From: an uncultured Pelagibacteraceae bacterium
Lineage (GTDB): Bacteria > Pseudomonadota > Alphaproteobacteria > Pelagibacterales > Pelagibacteraceae
Length of the DNA stretch: 64,000 nt
NCBI GenBank assembly: GCA_902581445.1
Contig: CACHOG010000002.1
Span: forward strand, 90,187 to 154,186
Reading direction: 5' to 3'
The notes beneath the pieces were generated by a model, which was not told where the DNA came from, made no database searches, and worked only from the letters and a program-made list of their open reading frames with translations. Shown here piece after piece: positions 1 through 7,018 of this stretch (its first letter is position 1; each line of letters starts with the position of its first letter). Position numbers and translations under genes: made by a program.

Positions 1-125
1 ACAATCTTTTATTACTTAAGACTGAAATGAATGCAGGCCACGGAGGTAAGTCAGGCAGAGATGGTGCTATTGAAGAAATAGCGTTTGACTATGCATTTAT
101 TTTAAAAATAGCAGAAAAAATTTAG
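1..125 (+). CDS. Prolyl oligopeptidase family (S9) peptidase, C-terminal fragment
   Basis: Only the last 40 codons are in the window; reading starts at base 3 and ends with TAG at 123-125. The residues around GHGGKSGR match the C-terminal part of S9A peptidases of the oligopeptidase B (protease II) type, where the His of this motif completes the Ser-Asp-His triad, and the following FDYAFIL segment is the usual final helix. The family cleaves short peptides after basic residues in the cytoplasm. The Ser and Asp of the triad lie upstream of the window and cannot be checked. Assignment to S9A is good; substrate preference is family knowledge only. Confidence 0.75.
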   Translation, partial: NLLLLKTEMNAGHGGKSGRDGAIEEIAFDYAFILKIAEKI

Positions 126-131
126 TTCATA

Positions 132-160
132 CTTGAAAGATTAAAATTAATACCTACATA
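132..160 (+). promoter_or_regulatory. Heat-shock (sigma32/RpoH-like) promoter of ibpA
   Basis: CTTGAAA at 132-138 is followed after 14 bases by CCTACATA at 153-160. This resembles the RpoH consensus (CTTGAAA, then a C-rich -10 of the CCCATnT / CYTATnT type). It sits 58 bases before the start of an Hsp20 gene, a classical RpoH target. SAR11 genomes are reported to encode RpoD and RpoH only. Assignment rests on sequence similarity and context. Confidence 0.65.
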
Positions 161-218
161 AAATTCATAAGTCGCCTTATTGGGACTTTTATTAAACCTT
201 GCTAACAAAGGAGGAAAA

Positions 219-665
219 ATGACAAGTAAGGATCTATCTATATTTAACTCACTAAGACCGTTCTCAATTGGTTTTGACGATATGTTTGATCAATTTGAGA
301 ACATGTTGGGAAATGGTAGTTTGACAATGCAATCTAATTACCCGCCCTACAACATTAGAAAAACTGGAAAGGATAAATACTCAATTGAAGTAGCCTTAGC
401 AGGTTTTTCGAAAAAAGATGTTGAGGTGGAGTTTGAAGATAATTTATTAACTGTAAGAACTAAACAAGTTAATAAATCAGATAATCAAAATGAAAATGGT
501 GAAATTATTCATAAAGGAATTTCACAAAGACAATTTGCTAGATCATTTACAATTGCTGACGATGTAAAGGTGAATGGTGCTGAGCTAAAAGATGGTCTTT
601 TGACAATTGCTTGTGAAAGAATTGTGCCAGATTACAAAAAGAAAAAACTTATTGAAATTAAATAA
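219..665 (+). CDS. ibpA: Small heat shock protein, Hsp20/IbpA family
   Basis: A 148-residue cytoplasmic holdase that binds unfolding proteins and keeps them refoldable by DnaK/ClpB. Residues 11-30 (LRPFSIGFDDMFDQFENM region) are the typical IbpA N-terminal arm, about 41-140 form the alpha-crystallin beta-sandwich, with the conserved AELKDGLLTI at 121-130, and IEI near the C-terminus serves as the I-x-I oligomerisation motif. The ATG at 219 is preferred over an in-frame upstream TTG at 180 because AAAGGAGG lies directly before it and the family begins here. The gene is preceded by an RpoH-like promoter and followed by a strong hairpin, so it is probably a single-gene heat-induced transcript. 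Confidence 0.93.
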   Translation: MTSKDLSIFNSLRPFSIGFDDMFDQFENMLGNGSLTMQSNYPPYNIRKTGKDKYSIEVALAGFSKKDVEVEFEDNLLTVRTKQVNKSDNQNENGEIIHKGISQRQFARSFTIADDVKVNGAELKDGLLTIACERIVPDYKKKKLIEIK

Positions 666-677
666 GTATTAACCTTG

Positions 678-700
678 CTTGTGGGGATTATCCCCACAAG
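678..700. terminator. Bidirectional hairpin between convergent genes
   Basis: A perfect inverted repeat with 11-base arms (CTTGTGGGGAT / ATCCCCACAAG) around one central T, GC-rich in very AT-rich surroundings. It begins 12 bases after the ibpA stop and touches the stop codon of the opposing lipoprotein gene. There is no long T-run on either side, so termination would rely on hairpin strength. It could serve both strands. Confidence 0.75.
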
Positions 701-1006
701 TTAAAAACAGCCTTTAGATACAAATCCAATCACCATATCGTCACTGCTGATTTCAAATTTTCTCTCACATGGAATTCCATATTTTTTTGTTTTATACACA
801 AGAATCTTAGTGGCTGTATTAGACTTTTCCTCGTTATCAGGCATACCCATAACTACTTTTAACTCCGAAACAGGTTGTCCAATAAATTGATTTAATTTTT
901 CATTTTCTTTTTTTACGATTTCATCCGTTTTATTTTTGACAGTCTGACAACTGGACAATTTTGTTAAAATCAATAGAAAAAAAAAAATTACAGATATAGA
1001 ACGCAC
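701..1006 (-). CDS. Small lipoprotein of unknown function
   Basis: A 101-residue protein with a lipoprotein signal: a hydrophobic stretch at residues 5-16 followed by LSSC, the lipobox, with Cys20 as the lipidation site. The mature part begins with a charged Lys/Glu-rich helix, then a segment of the form GQPVSELKVVMGMPD, which resembles the helix-turn of small SmpA/BamE-like outer membrane lipoproteins; two further Cys (Cys79 and Cys100 approximately) might form a disulfide. I do not recognise a specific family and assign no function. It is transcribed alone, divergent from the purine permease, and ends at the palindromic hairpin. Confidence 0.7.
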   Translation of the reverse strand: MRSISVIFFFLLILTKLSSCQTVKNKTDEIVKKENEKLNQFIGQPVSELKVVMGMPDNEEKSNTATKILVYKTKKYGIPCERKFEISSDDMVIGFVSKGCF

Positions 1007-1007
1007 T

Positions 1008-1036
1008 TTTACACTTTATCAGATATGATTTAATAA
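1008..1036 (+). promoter_or_regulatory. Probable sigma70 promoter of the purine permease
   Basis: TTTACA (1008-1013), a 17-base spacer, and TAATAA (1031-1036). Transcription would begin near 1043, just ahead of a folded leader element. Found by eye only, in AT-rich DNA where chance matches are common. Confidence 0.45.
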
Positions 1037-1050
1037 AAAATTAAATTCTG

Positions 1051-1100
1051 AGTTGAAAACTGTGCATAAACCTTTCAATTGGAGGGATTTGTTTTGAAGA
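1051..1100 (+). promoter_or_regulatory. Candidate structured leader (possible purine-class riboswitch)
   Basis: An outer helix pairs 1053-1060 (TTGAAAAC) with 1091-1098 (GTTTTGAA) with one G-G mismatch. It encloses an asymmetric internal loop (TGTGCATAAA against GATTT) and an inner hairpin pairing CCTTT at 1071-1075 with GGAGG at 1081-1085. The whole unit is about 46 bases, fits between the predicted transcription start and the gene, and precedes a purine permease. The inner CCTTT could alternatively pair with the real ribosome binding site GGAGGA at 1125-1130, which would give a translational switch. The fold is visible; the riboswitch role is inference. Confidence 0.45.
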
Positions 1101-1135
1101 ATGGTTTATTATAGTCACCTATTTGGAGGAACTAA

Positions 1136-2446
1136 ATGTTAGATAAATATTTTAATTATAAAAAACATAAAACAAATTTTAAAACTGAAGTAATTGCCGG
1201 AATCACGACTTTCCTAACTATGGCATATATAATGTTTTTAAACCCTTTTATTTTATCTGGGGAATTTGCAGGACCAGAAAAAGGTTTTTTTGATTTTGGT
1301 GCTGTTTTCACAGCTACGATATTAGCCACCGCATTAGCTTGTTTCATAATGGCTTTTTATGGAAAGACATGGCCAATAGGTTTGGCTCCAGGGATGGGCA
1401 TAAACGCTTTTGTTGCATTTGGTGTTGTTGCAGGAATGGGTTACACACCACAGGAAGCACTTGGTGCTGTATTAGTTGCGGGTGTTTTGTTTTTAATTAT
1501 ATCGTTAACACCAGTCAGATCATGGCTAATTAATTCAATACCTAAAAGCTTAAAACTAGGAATTGGTGCAGGTATTGGATTGTTTTTAGCAATTATCGGT
1601 TTAGAAATTATGGGAGTAGTTGGAGATCATCCAGTTACACTTGTAACTTTAGGTGATATAAAAAATCCACTGGTTATTCTTGGATGTCTCACATTTGTTG
1701 CAATTATTGTAATGGAAAAACTAAACATTAAGGGAAATATAATAATTGGAATTATTGCTTTTAGTATTATTGCTTGGGTAAGCGGATTAGCGAAATTTAA
1801 TGGGGTTGTAGGAAGTATACCTCCAATGACGTATCTATTTGAGTTTGACTTGTCTGCCGCATTAACCGCAAGTATGTCAACAGTAGTATTTACATTATTA
1901 TTTATTGATTTTTTTGATACTGCCGGAACTTTAACTTCTGTTGCAAATGTTGCAGGCAAGGTTGATAACAAAGGCAAAGTTCAAGATATTAACAAAGCAA
2001 TGATGTCTGATAGCGTTGGTACTGTTGCTGGAGCATTAATGGGAACTACAACTGTAACAAGTTATGTCGAGTCAGGAGCTGGTGTGAAAGCTGGAGGCCG
2101 AACTGGAATGACGTCTTTAGTAATTGGTCTTTTGTTTCTTGCATGTTTATTTTTTGCTCCTCTTGCAACAAGTTTGCCAAAAGAAATCGACGGAGCAGCT
2201 TTATTATATGTAGCTGTTTTATTCGTTAGAAATATTACTGATATAGAATGGGATGATATTTCAGAGTCGGCTCCTGCTGTACTTGCCATGATAGCAATGC
2301 CTTTAACATATAGTATTAGCAATGGTATAGCGTTAGCTTTTATTTCTTATGCTTTAATAAAAATATTCACAGGTAAATTTTCAACGACTTCTCCTGCTAT
2401 ATGGGTTATTGCAGTTCTAAGTGCAATAAGTTTTGCTGTAGCTTAA
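1136..2446 (+). CDS. NCS2-family purine permease (AzgA-like)
   Basis: A 436-residue inner-membrane carrier for purine bases, probably proton-coupled. The GMGINAFVAFG motif near residue 84, DFFDTAGTL near 260 and the TSYVESGAGVKAGGRTG segment around 307-323 are hallmarks of the AzgA branch of the NCS2 (xanthine/uracil permease) family, which carries adenine, guanine and hypoxanthine in characterised members. Length is typical. GGAGGA lies seven bases before the ATG, unusually strong for this window. The convergent neighbour encodes a purine-type phosphoribosyltransferase, which supports a salvage role. A structured leader suggests control by a purine. The exact base cannot be told from sequence. 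Confidence 0.92.
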   Translation: MLDKYFNYKKHKTNFKTEVIAGITTFLTMAYIMFLNPFILSGEFAGPEKGFFDFGAVFTATILATALACFIMAFYGKTWPIGLAPGMGINAFVAFGVVAGMGYTPQEALGAVLVAGVLFLIISLTPVRSWLINSIPKSLKLGIGAGIGLFLAIIGLEIMGVVGDHPVTLVTLGDIKNPLVILGCLTFVAIIVMEKLNIKGNIIIGIIAFSIIAWVSGLAKFNGVVGSIPPMTYLFEFDLSAALTASMSTVVFTLLFIDFFDTAGTLTSVANVAGKVDNKGKVQDINKAMMSDSVGTVAGALMGTTTVTSYVESGAGVKAGGRTGMTSLVIGLLFLACLFFAPLATSLPKEIDGAALLYVAVLFVRNITDIEWDDISESAPAVLAMIAMPLTYSISNGIALAFISYALIKIFTGKFSTTSPAIWVIAVLSAISFAVA

Positions 2447-2457
2447 ATTTATTTAAA

Positions 2458-2487
2458 AATAAGGTCAGATTTAATTCTGGCCTTATT
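2458..2487. terminator. Bidirectional terminator between purine permease and phosphoribosyltransferase
   Basis: A 12-bp stem (AATAAGGTCAGA with TCTGGCCTTATT, one T-G pair) and a six-base loop. On the plus strand it is followed by TTATTTGTTTCT; on the minus strand by A/T-rich sequence. It overlaps the last codons of the opposing gene and can serve both convergent genes. Confidence 0.75.
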
Positions 2488-3004
2488 TGTTTCTCTCAAT
2501 TATTTTATCAATAGATATTTCCTCATAGTGTTCAGTTGGTTGAACAATCCAAGGATCTCCGTCTAATTTGATAGGACAAAAATCTGGGTTAAATTTAGAT
2601 GATTTTTTTTTCCATAAACAAGCAGTTTTAATATCTTTTATGTAACTTTTTACTGGTTCATAATTTTTTAACCAATCAATACTTCTGTTTAAAGTAAGTC
2701 CAGTATCTGACAAGTCATCAACCAGTAGAACTCTTTCAAAGTCTTTTTGTTGAGCTATTGAGCTTATGTCTCTAGCAAAAATAAGATCTCCCTGTTTATC
2801 CTCTAATCCTTTTCCTGAATAGCTTTGTATAACAATATAAGCTGTAGGTAACTTAAATATTCTTGATAAAATATCTATTATAGGTGCGGCACCTCTCATA
2901 ATGCCAATAAGAACGGTTGGTTTAAATTTTTTATTTACCTCTATTGCAAGCTTTTCAACAGTATCAAGGTATTCCTGAAAATTTATTATTAATTTTTTTT
3001 CCAT
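2483..3004 (-). CDS. Purine phosphoribosyltransferase (xanthine/guanine type)
   Basis: A 173-residue cytoplasmic type I PRTase that would join a purine base to PRPP, giving the nucleotide and pyrophosphate. The PRPP-binding loop VLLVDDLSDTGLT is at residues 92-104, with the acidic pair Asp96-Asp97. The upstream PIIDILSRIFKLP and the C-terminal DPWIVQPTEHYE resemble the xanthine-guanine branch rather than HPRT or adenine PRTases. It faces the NCS2 purine permease tail to tail, forming a likely uptake-and-salvage pair under separate promoters. The base specificity (xanthine, guanine or hypoxanthine) is not decided. Confidence 0.82.
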   Translation of the reverse strand: MEKKLIINFQEYLDTVEKLAIEVNKKFKPTVLIGIMRGAAPIIDILSRIFKLPTAYIVIQSYSGKGLEDKQGDLIFARDISSIAQQKDFERVLLVDDLSDTGLTLNRSIDWLKNYEPVKSYIKDIKTACLWKKKSSKFNPDFCPIKLDGDPWIVQPTEHYEEISIDKIIERNK

Positions 3005-3046
3005 TTATAATTATTATTATAGTATTAGATTTAATTAAATATATTT

Positions 3047-3937
3047 ATGAAAATATTTGACTGTTTTATGTATTTTGATGAAGATTTAGTTTTAGACTTA
3101 AGACTAAATCTTTTGGATAATCAAGTAGATTACTTTGTGATAGTTGAAAGTAAGTTTAATCATAAAGGTGAAAAAAGAGAGTTGAAATTCGATATAGATA
3201 GATATCAAAGATTTAAAAAAAAAATTCTCTATTTAGTTTACGATCAAATACCAAATAATTTAGATATTATCAAAGAGGATGAAGACAGGGATATAACAAT
3301 CAGCAAATATATGTTCAACGCAGGAAAAAGAGAAAATAACCAAAGAAACTTTATAGTAAATGGATTAACAGAGGCTGATAATGAAGATTTAGTTTTAATT
3401 TCTGATGTAGATGAAATACCAAATCTTCAAAATTTAGATTTTTCAAAAATTAATAAAAAAATTATAATGTTCAAACAAGATATGTTTTATTATAAATTTA
3501 ATTTAAAATTACCCAATTTTTCATGGATAGGAACAAAAGCTTGTAAGAAAAAGAATTTAAAAAGTCCACAATGGCTTAGAAACATAAAAGACAGGAAGTT
3601 TCCTTTTTATAGGTTAGATACTCTTTTTTCAAACAATAAATACTCAAGTATTAAATTCATAGATAACGGTGGTTGGCATTTCACAAATATTAAAACTCCA
3701 GAAGAAATTTACCACAAACTAAAGTCTTACCTTCATCACATTGAATTTGAACTAGAACCTTTAACAATTAAACAAATTACAGAAATTATGAATGAAAAAC
3801 GAGCAATATATAATTTAAATGTTGACCAAAGAACAAAAAAATTTGGTAAAGGAGAAAAACTTTTAAAATATGATTTTCAGAAATTACCTGATTATATTAA
3901 AAACAACAAATCAAAATATGAAAGGTGGTTAGACTAA
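3047..3937 (+). CDS. Glycosyltransferase family 17 protein
   Basis: A 296-residue protein. The opening KIFDCFMYFDEDLVLDLRLN, the following VDYFVIVES and the SDVDEIP motif at 119-125 (a DxD-type metal/sugar-nucleotide site) are the signature of GT17, the family named for eukaryotic beta-1,4-mannosyl-glycoprotein N-acetylglucosaminyltransferase. Bacterial members probably decorate surface glycans, but donor and acceptor are unknown. No signal peptide is visible, so it should act in the cytoplasm. Its TAA overlaps the ATG of the next gene by one base (TAATG), suggesting translational coupling with a protein of unrelated type. Confidence 0.85.
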   Translation: MKIFDCFMYFDEDLVLDLRLNLLDNQVDYFVIVESKFNHKGEKRELKFDIDRYQRFKKKILYLVYDQIPNNLDIIKEDEDRDITISKYMFNAGKRENNQRNFIVNGLTEADNEDLVLISDVDEIPNLQNLDFSKINKKIIMFKQDMFYYKFNLKLPNFSWIGTKACKKKNLKSPQWLRNIKDRKFPFYRLDTLFSNNKYSSIKFIDNGGWHFTNIKTPEEIYHKLKSYLHHIEFELEPLTIKQITEIMNEKRAIYNLNVDQRTKKFGKGEKLLKYDFQKLPDYIKNNKSKYERWLD

Positions 3938-4224
3938 TGAAAGGTTACTGGGTGTGTGTATACGAACAAATCAAGAATCCTGAAAAATTAAAAGAGTATG
4001 CCTCAAAAGCTAAACCAGCTGTTGAAAAGTTTTCTGGAAAATTTATTGTAAGAGGAGGAAAAAGTAGAACTACGGAAGGCATTGATTCTCCACGCACTGT
4101 TGTTGTTGAATTCCCTGATTATAATACCGCTATAGAATGTTATGAGTCGAAGGAGTACCAAGATGCCCATGAAATACTTAATGGTCATGTTGTAAGACAT
4201 CACCAAATAGTAGAAGCAAGCTAA
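3937..4224 (+). CDS. DUF1330 family protein
   Basis: A 95-residue cytoplasmic protein of the DUF1330 dimeric alpha-beta barrel family. The order MKGYWVCVYEQIKNPEKLKEYASKA..., a central GG and VVVEFPDYNTAIECYES match the family pattern (GYW, Y, FPS..A..WY.S.EY). No enzymatic function is established. The start at 3937 is chosen over an in-frame GTG at 3925 because MKGYW is the family start and TAATG joins it to the preceding gene. Its stop overlaps by four bases the stop of the convergent glycosylase gene, with no terminator. Confidence 0.9.
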   Translation: MKGYWVCVYEQIKNPEKLKEYASKAKPAVEKFSGKFIVRGGKSRTTEGIDSPRTVVVEFPDYNTAIECYESKEYQDAHEILNGHVVRHHQIVEAS

Positions 4225-4847
4225 TACTGAATAGGTTCATCATCTATAGACCTCCATAAATACCAAGTAGCAACTGAACAGTAAGGTGAAAATTTTTTAT
4301 ATAATTTATCTACAAAAATTTTTGGTGGTAAATATTTTTTTTTATAATTGTTGGATATAGCTCTTAAAAGACCTATATCCTGCAAAGGCCAGATGTTTTG
4401 TCTGTTAAAAGTGAAAAGCAAAATCATTTCAGCTGACCACCTACCGATCTGTCTTAAAGTTGATAGATATGCTATCGCATCTTCGTCATTCATATTCTTA
4501 ATTAGATTAGGATTAAAACTTTTATTATAAAACTTACTAGCAAGTTCTTTAATACCTTTAACTTTTTGACGACTTAACCCACATTTTTTTAGCTGTTGTG
4601 AACTCAATTTATTTACTGTTTTTGGGTTTATTTTATTTTTACAAAGCTTTTTAAATTTTATAAATACAGAGTTTGCTGCAGCAACACTGATCTGTTGGCC
4701 TATAATGCTTTTACATAGAGAGAAGAAAACATCCTTTCTGGTAGTTAAAAATGTGTCGTCATACTTTTTTATTAGAGACCTCATAATCTTGTCTTTCGAT
4801 GATAAATAACTGATTGCTTTATTCCAGTATTTAGGTGGTTTAGTCAT
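4221..4847 (-). CDS. DNA-3-methyladenine glycosylase, AlkA/HhH-GPD family
   Basis: A 208-residue base-excision repair enzyme that removes alkylated purines from DNA. Visible features: SIIGQQISVAAANSVF at about 47-62 (helical pair start), the helix-hairpin-helix LRQIGRWSAEM at 131-141, and PLQDIGLLRA with catalytic Asp157. It lacks the Fe-S cysteines of endonuclease III/MutY and the N-terminal domain of E. coli AlkA (282 aa), so it belongs to the short AlkA-like group. Its start overlaps the stop of the EamA transporter gene by eight bases, so both are probably one transcript. Confidence 0.9.
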   Translation of the reverse strand: MTKPPKYWNKAISYLSSKDKIMRSLIKKYDDTFLTTRKDVFFSLCKSIIGQQISVAAANSVFIKFKKLCKNKINPKTVNKLSSQQLKKCGLSRQKVKGIKELASKFYNKSFNPNLIKNMNDEDAIAYLSTLRQIGRWSAEMILLFTFNRQNIWPLQDIGLLRAISNNYKKKYLPPKIFVDKLYKKFSPYCSVATWYLWRSIDDEPIQY

Positions 4848-5721
4848 GTCTTGCAGTTGAAATTTGTTTTTTTAGTAAAATTTCTCTCCTAAATATAATT
4901 ATTGAAGAGACAATAACTAGAGTTGCACCTATCAAAGTTTTTATTGTGGGTATTTCGCCCCAAATAAGGTAACCAAAGATTATTGCAAAAACTAAGGCTA
5001 AATATTTTAACGGCGTAACTAATGACACCTCTGCAAATTTATAAGATTGGCTCAACCATAAATTTGCAACGCCTCCAAAAATTCCTACGAATGATAAAAG
5101 TATTAGGTCTTTTAAATTTGGCATTAACCACCCATAAGGTATAGTGAATAAACCCGCTAATGTAATTGCTACAGAAAAATATAAGGATATTAACCAAACT
5201 GGTTCGGTAGAAGATAATTGTCTGATCGAAATGGCAACATAAGATAAACCTAAGACAAAAATAAATGGAAAAATATAATAAATATTTAATGCGCTCAACC
5301 CAGGCTCAGATATAATTACAATTCCAATAAACCCAACAATAACTGCTAACCACCTAAAAAAACCTACTTTCTCGCTCAAAAATAAAATTGAAAAAATTGT
5401 TGTAAATATTGGGACAGCAAATGTAATACTTACAACTGTAGCCAATGGAAGATTTCTCAGAGCTATAAATATTGATAGTAAAGCTATAAGTCCGAAAAAG
5501 CATCTTGAAAAGTGCAAGATTGGTCTTTTTGTATAGTAAAAATCTTTAAGCCTTTCTTTAGGGATCACAAAATAATAAAGGACCAAACCAAAAAAACCTC
5601 TGAAAAAGATTACCTGACCTAAAGGATAGCTATCTGACCATTTTACAATGAGATCCATTACCGAAAATGCACACACAGACAAGAACATGTACAAAAAACC
5701 TAATTGATTTTTAGAAAGCAT
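4840..5721 (-). CDS. EamA/DMT-family transporter
   Basis: A 293-residue inner-membrane protein with about ten hydrophobic helices arranged as two EamA repeats (roughly residues 8-140 and 150-280). Motifs such as VVSITFAVPIFTTIFSILFLSE and a second repeat SLVTPLKYLALVFAIIFGYL...GE are typical. DMT carriers export or import small metabolites such as amino acids or S-adenosylmethionine; the substrate here cannot be read from sequence. It starts 34 bases from the divergent msrA gene. Confidence 0.88.
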   Translation of the reverse strand: MLSKNQLGFLYMFLSVCAFSVMDLIVKWSDSYPLGQVIFFRGFFGLVLYYFVIPKERLKDFYYTKRPILHFSRCFFGLIALLSIFIALRNLPLATVVSITFAVPIFTTIFSILFLSEKVGFFRWLAVIVGFIGIVIISEPGLSALNIYYIFPFIFVLGLSYVAISIRQLSSTEPVWLISLYFSVAITLAGLFTIPYGWLMPNLKDLILLSFVGIFGGVANLWLSQSYKFAEVSLVTPLKYLALVFAIIFGYLIWGEIPTIKTLIGATLVIVSSIIIFRREILLKKQISTARHD

Positions 5722-5755
5722 AAGATTAACTTTAGTTTAATAAACTTAATAATCA

Positions 5756-6199
5756 ATGGAAATAGCAATATTAGCTTGTGGATGTTTTTGGGGACCTGAA
5801 ATAAAGTTCAGTAGATTAGACGGAGTTTTTAAAACCGAAGTAGGTTATTGCGGAGGTAACTCGAGTAAAACAAGTTATGAAGAAGTTTGTGAAGGGGATA
5901 CGAATCATGCTGAAGTTGTTAAATTAGACTTTGATCCAAACATAATTTCATATGAAAAAATTTTAGATTATTTTTTTGAAATCCATGATCCTACAACCTT
6001 AAATTCTCAAGGACCAGACTTTGGTACACAGTATAGAAGTGAAATTTTTTATCTTAATGATGAACAAAAGAATATTGCAAAAAAAATAACAGAAAAATAC
6101 AACAAAAAATATTCTGGGAAAGTGGTTACTAAAATTTCACAAATAAAAAATTATTGTATAGCTGAGGAATATCATCAAAAATATCTGGAAAAAAGATAA
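5756..6199 (+). CDS. msrA: Peptide-methionine (S)-S-oxide reductase
   Basis: A 147-residue cytoplasmic enzyme that reduces the S-epimer of methionine sulfoxide, free or in proteins, with electrons from thioredoxin. The GCFWG active site is at residues 9-13 with catalytic Cys10. GYCGG at about 31-35 and the FFEIHDPT, GPDFGTQYRS segments are conserved. At 147 residues it is shorter than most MsrA proteins, lacking an N-terminal extension. The next gene starts on the base after its TAA, so the two are co-translated. A recycling Cys could be the one near residue 136. Confidence 0.93.
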   Translation: MEIAILACGCFWGPEIKFSRLDGVFKTEVGYCGGNSSKTSYEEVCEGDTNHAEVVKLDFDPNIISYEKILDYFFEIHDPTTLNSQGPDFGTQYRSEIFYLNDEQKNIAKKITEKYNKKYSGKVVTKISQIKNYCIAEEYHQKYLEKR

Positions 6200-7015
6200 A
6201 TGTCTTTAGTAGAAACTGCTTGGGTTGAAAACAATTTGAGTAATATAAAATTAATTGATTGTTCTTGGCATCTTCCTAATGCTTCAAGAAATCCATATCA
6301 AGAATATTTAAATCAGCATTTGCCAAATGCATTATTTTTTGACTTAGATAAAAATTCTGACAAAAATTCAGAATTACCACATATGTTGCCAACTCATAAC
6401 AAGTGGAATGAAATTGTTTCAGATTATGGTATAAAAAATGAAGATAGAATTATTGTTTATGATAATTCTGATTTAATCAGCTCTTGTAGATTATGGTACA
6501 CTTTTATCTATTTTGGACATGACCCTAAGCTTGTAAGTGTAATGAACGGCGGCTTTGAGAAATGGCAATCAGAAAAAAGACAAGTTACAAAAGAAGTAAT
6601 AGTTTTTCCCAAATCGTATTACATATCAAAAGAAAAAAAAGATTTAGTTAAATCAAAGAAGCAAATTGAACAAAATATTATTAATCAGGAATTTAAAATT
6701 CTTGATGCAAGAAGTAAAGAAAGATTTGAAGGAAAAGAAAAAGAGCTAAGAAAAGGTTTAAGAAGTGGATCTATACCAAATTCTTTATGCTTGCCGTTCA
6801 AGCAGTTAATAGAAAAAGATAAAACATTCAAATCTAAAGAAGAGTTGTTAGAAATTTTTAAATCAGTTTTAAAACATGATTTTTCATCAAAAGTTGTCTT
6901 TTCATGCGGCTCTGGAGTTACAGCCGCGGTTTTAGCACTTGCATATTCCTTAATTGATAATAAATATAATCCTGTAATTTATGATGGTTCTTGGTCAGAG
7001 TATGGCAGGATATAA
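6200..7015 (+). CDS. sseA: Rhodanese-type sulfurtransferase (3-mercaptopyruvate/thiosulfate)
   Basis: A 271-residue protein with two rhodanese domains. The N-terminal inactive domain begins LIDCSWHLP and the C-terminal domain carries the active-site loop CGSGVTA starting at Cys236, the loop sequence of 3-mercaptopyruvate sulfurtransferases. It would move sulfane sulfur from 3-mercaptopyruvate (or thiosulfate) to a thiol acceptor in the cytoplasm. Immediate adjacency to msrA places it in a sulfur/oxidative-stress context. The donor preference is from family knowledge. Confidence 0.9.
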   Translation: MSLVETAWVENNLSNIKLIDCSWHLPNASRNPYQEYLNQHLPNALFFDLDKNSDKNSELPHMLPTHNKWNEIVSDYGIKNEDRIIVYDNSDLISSCRLWYTFIYFGHDPKLVSVMNGGFEKWQSEKRQVTKEVIVFPKSYYISKEKKDLVKSKKQIEQNIINQEFKILDARSKERFEGKEKELRKGLRSGSIPNSLCLPFKQLIEKDKTFKSKEELLEIFKSVLKHDFSSKVVFSCGSGVTAAVLALAYSLIDNKYNPVIYDGSWSEYGRI

Positions 7016-7018
7016 TTT

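Noticed and set aside
180-218. Upstream in-frame start for ibpA
   Set aside because: The added residues are not part of the Hsp20 family and a strong GGAGG precedes the ATG at 219.
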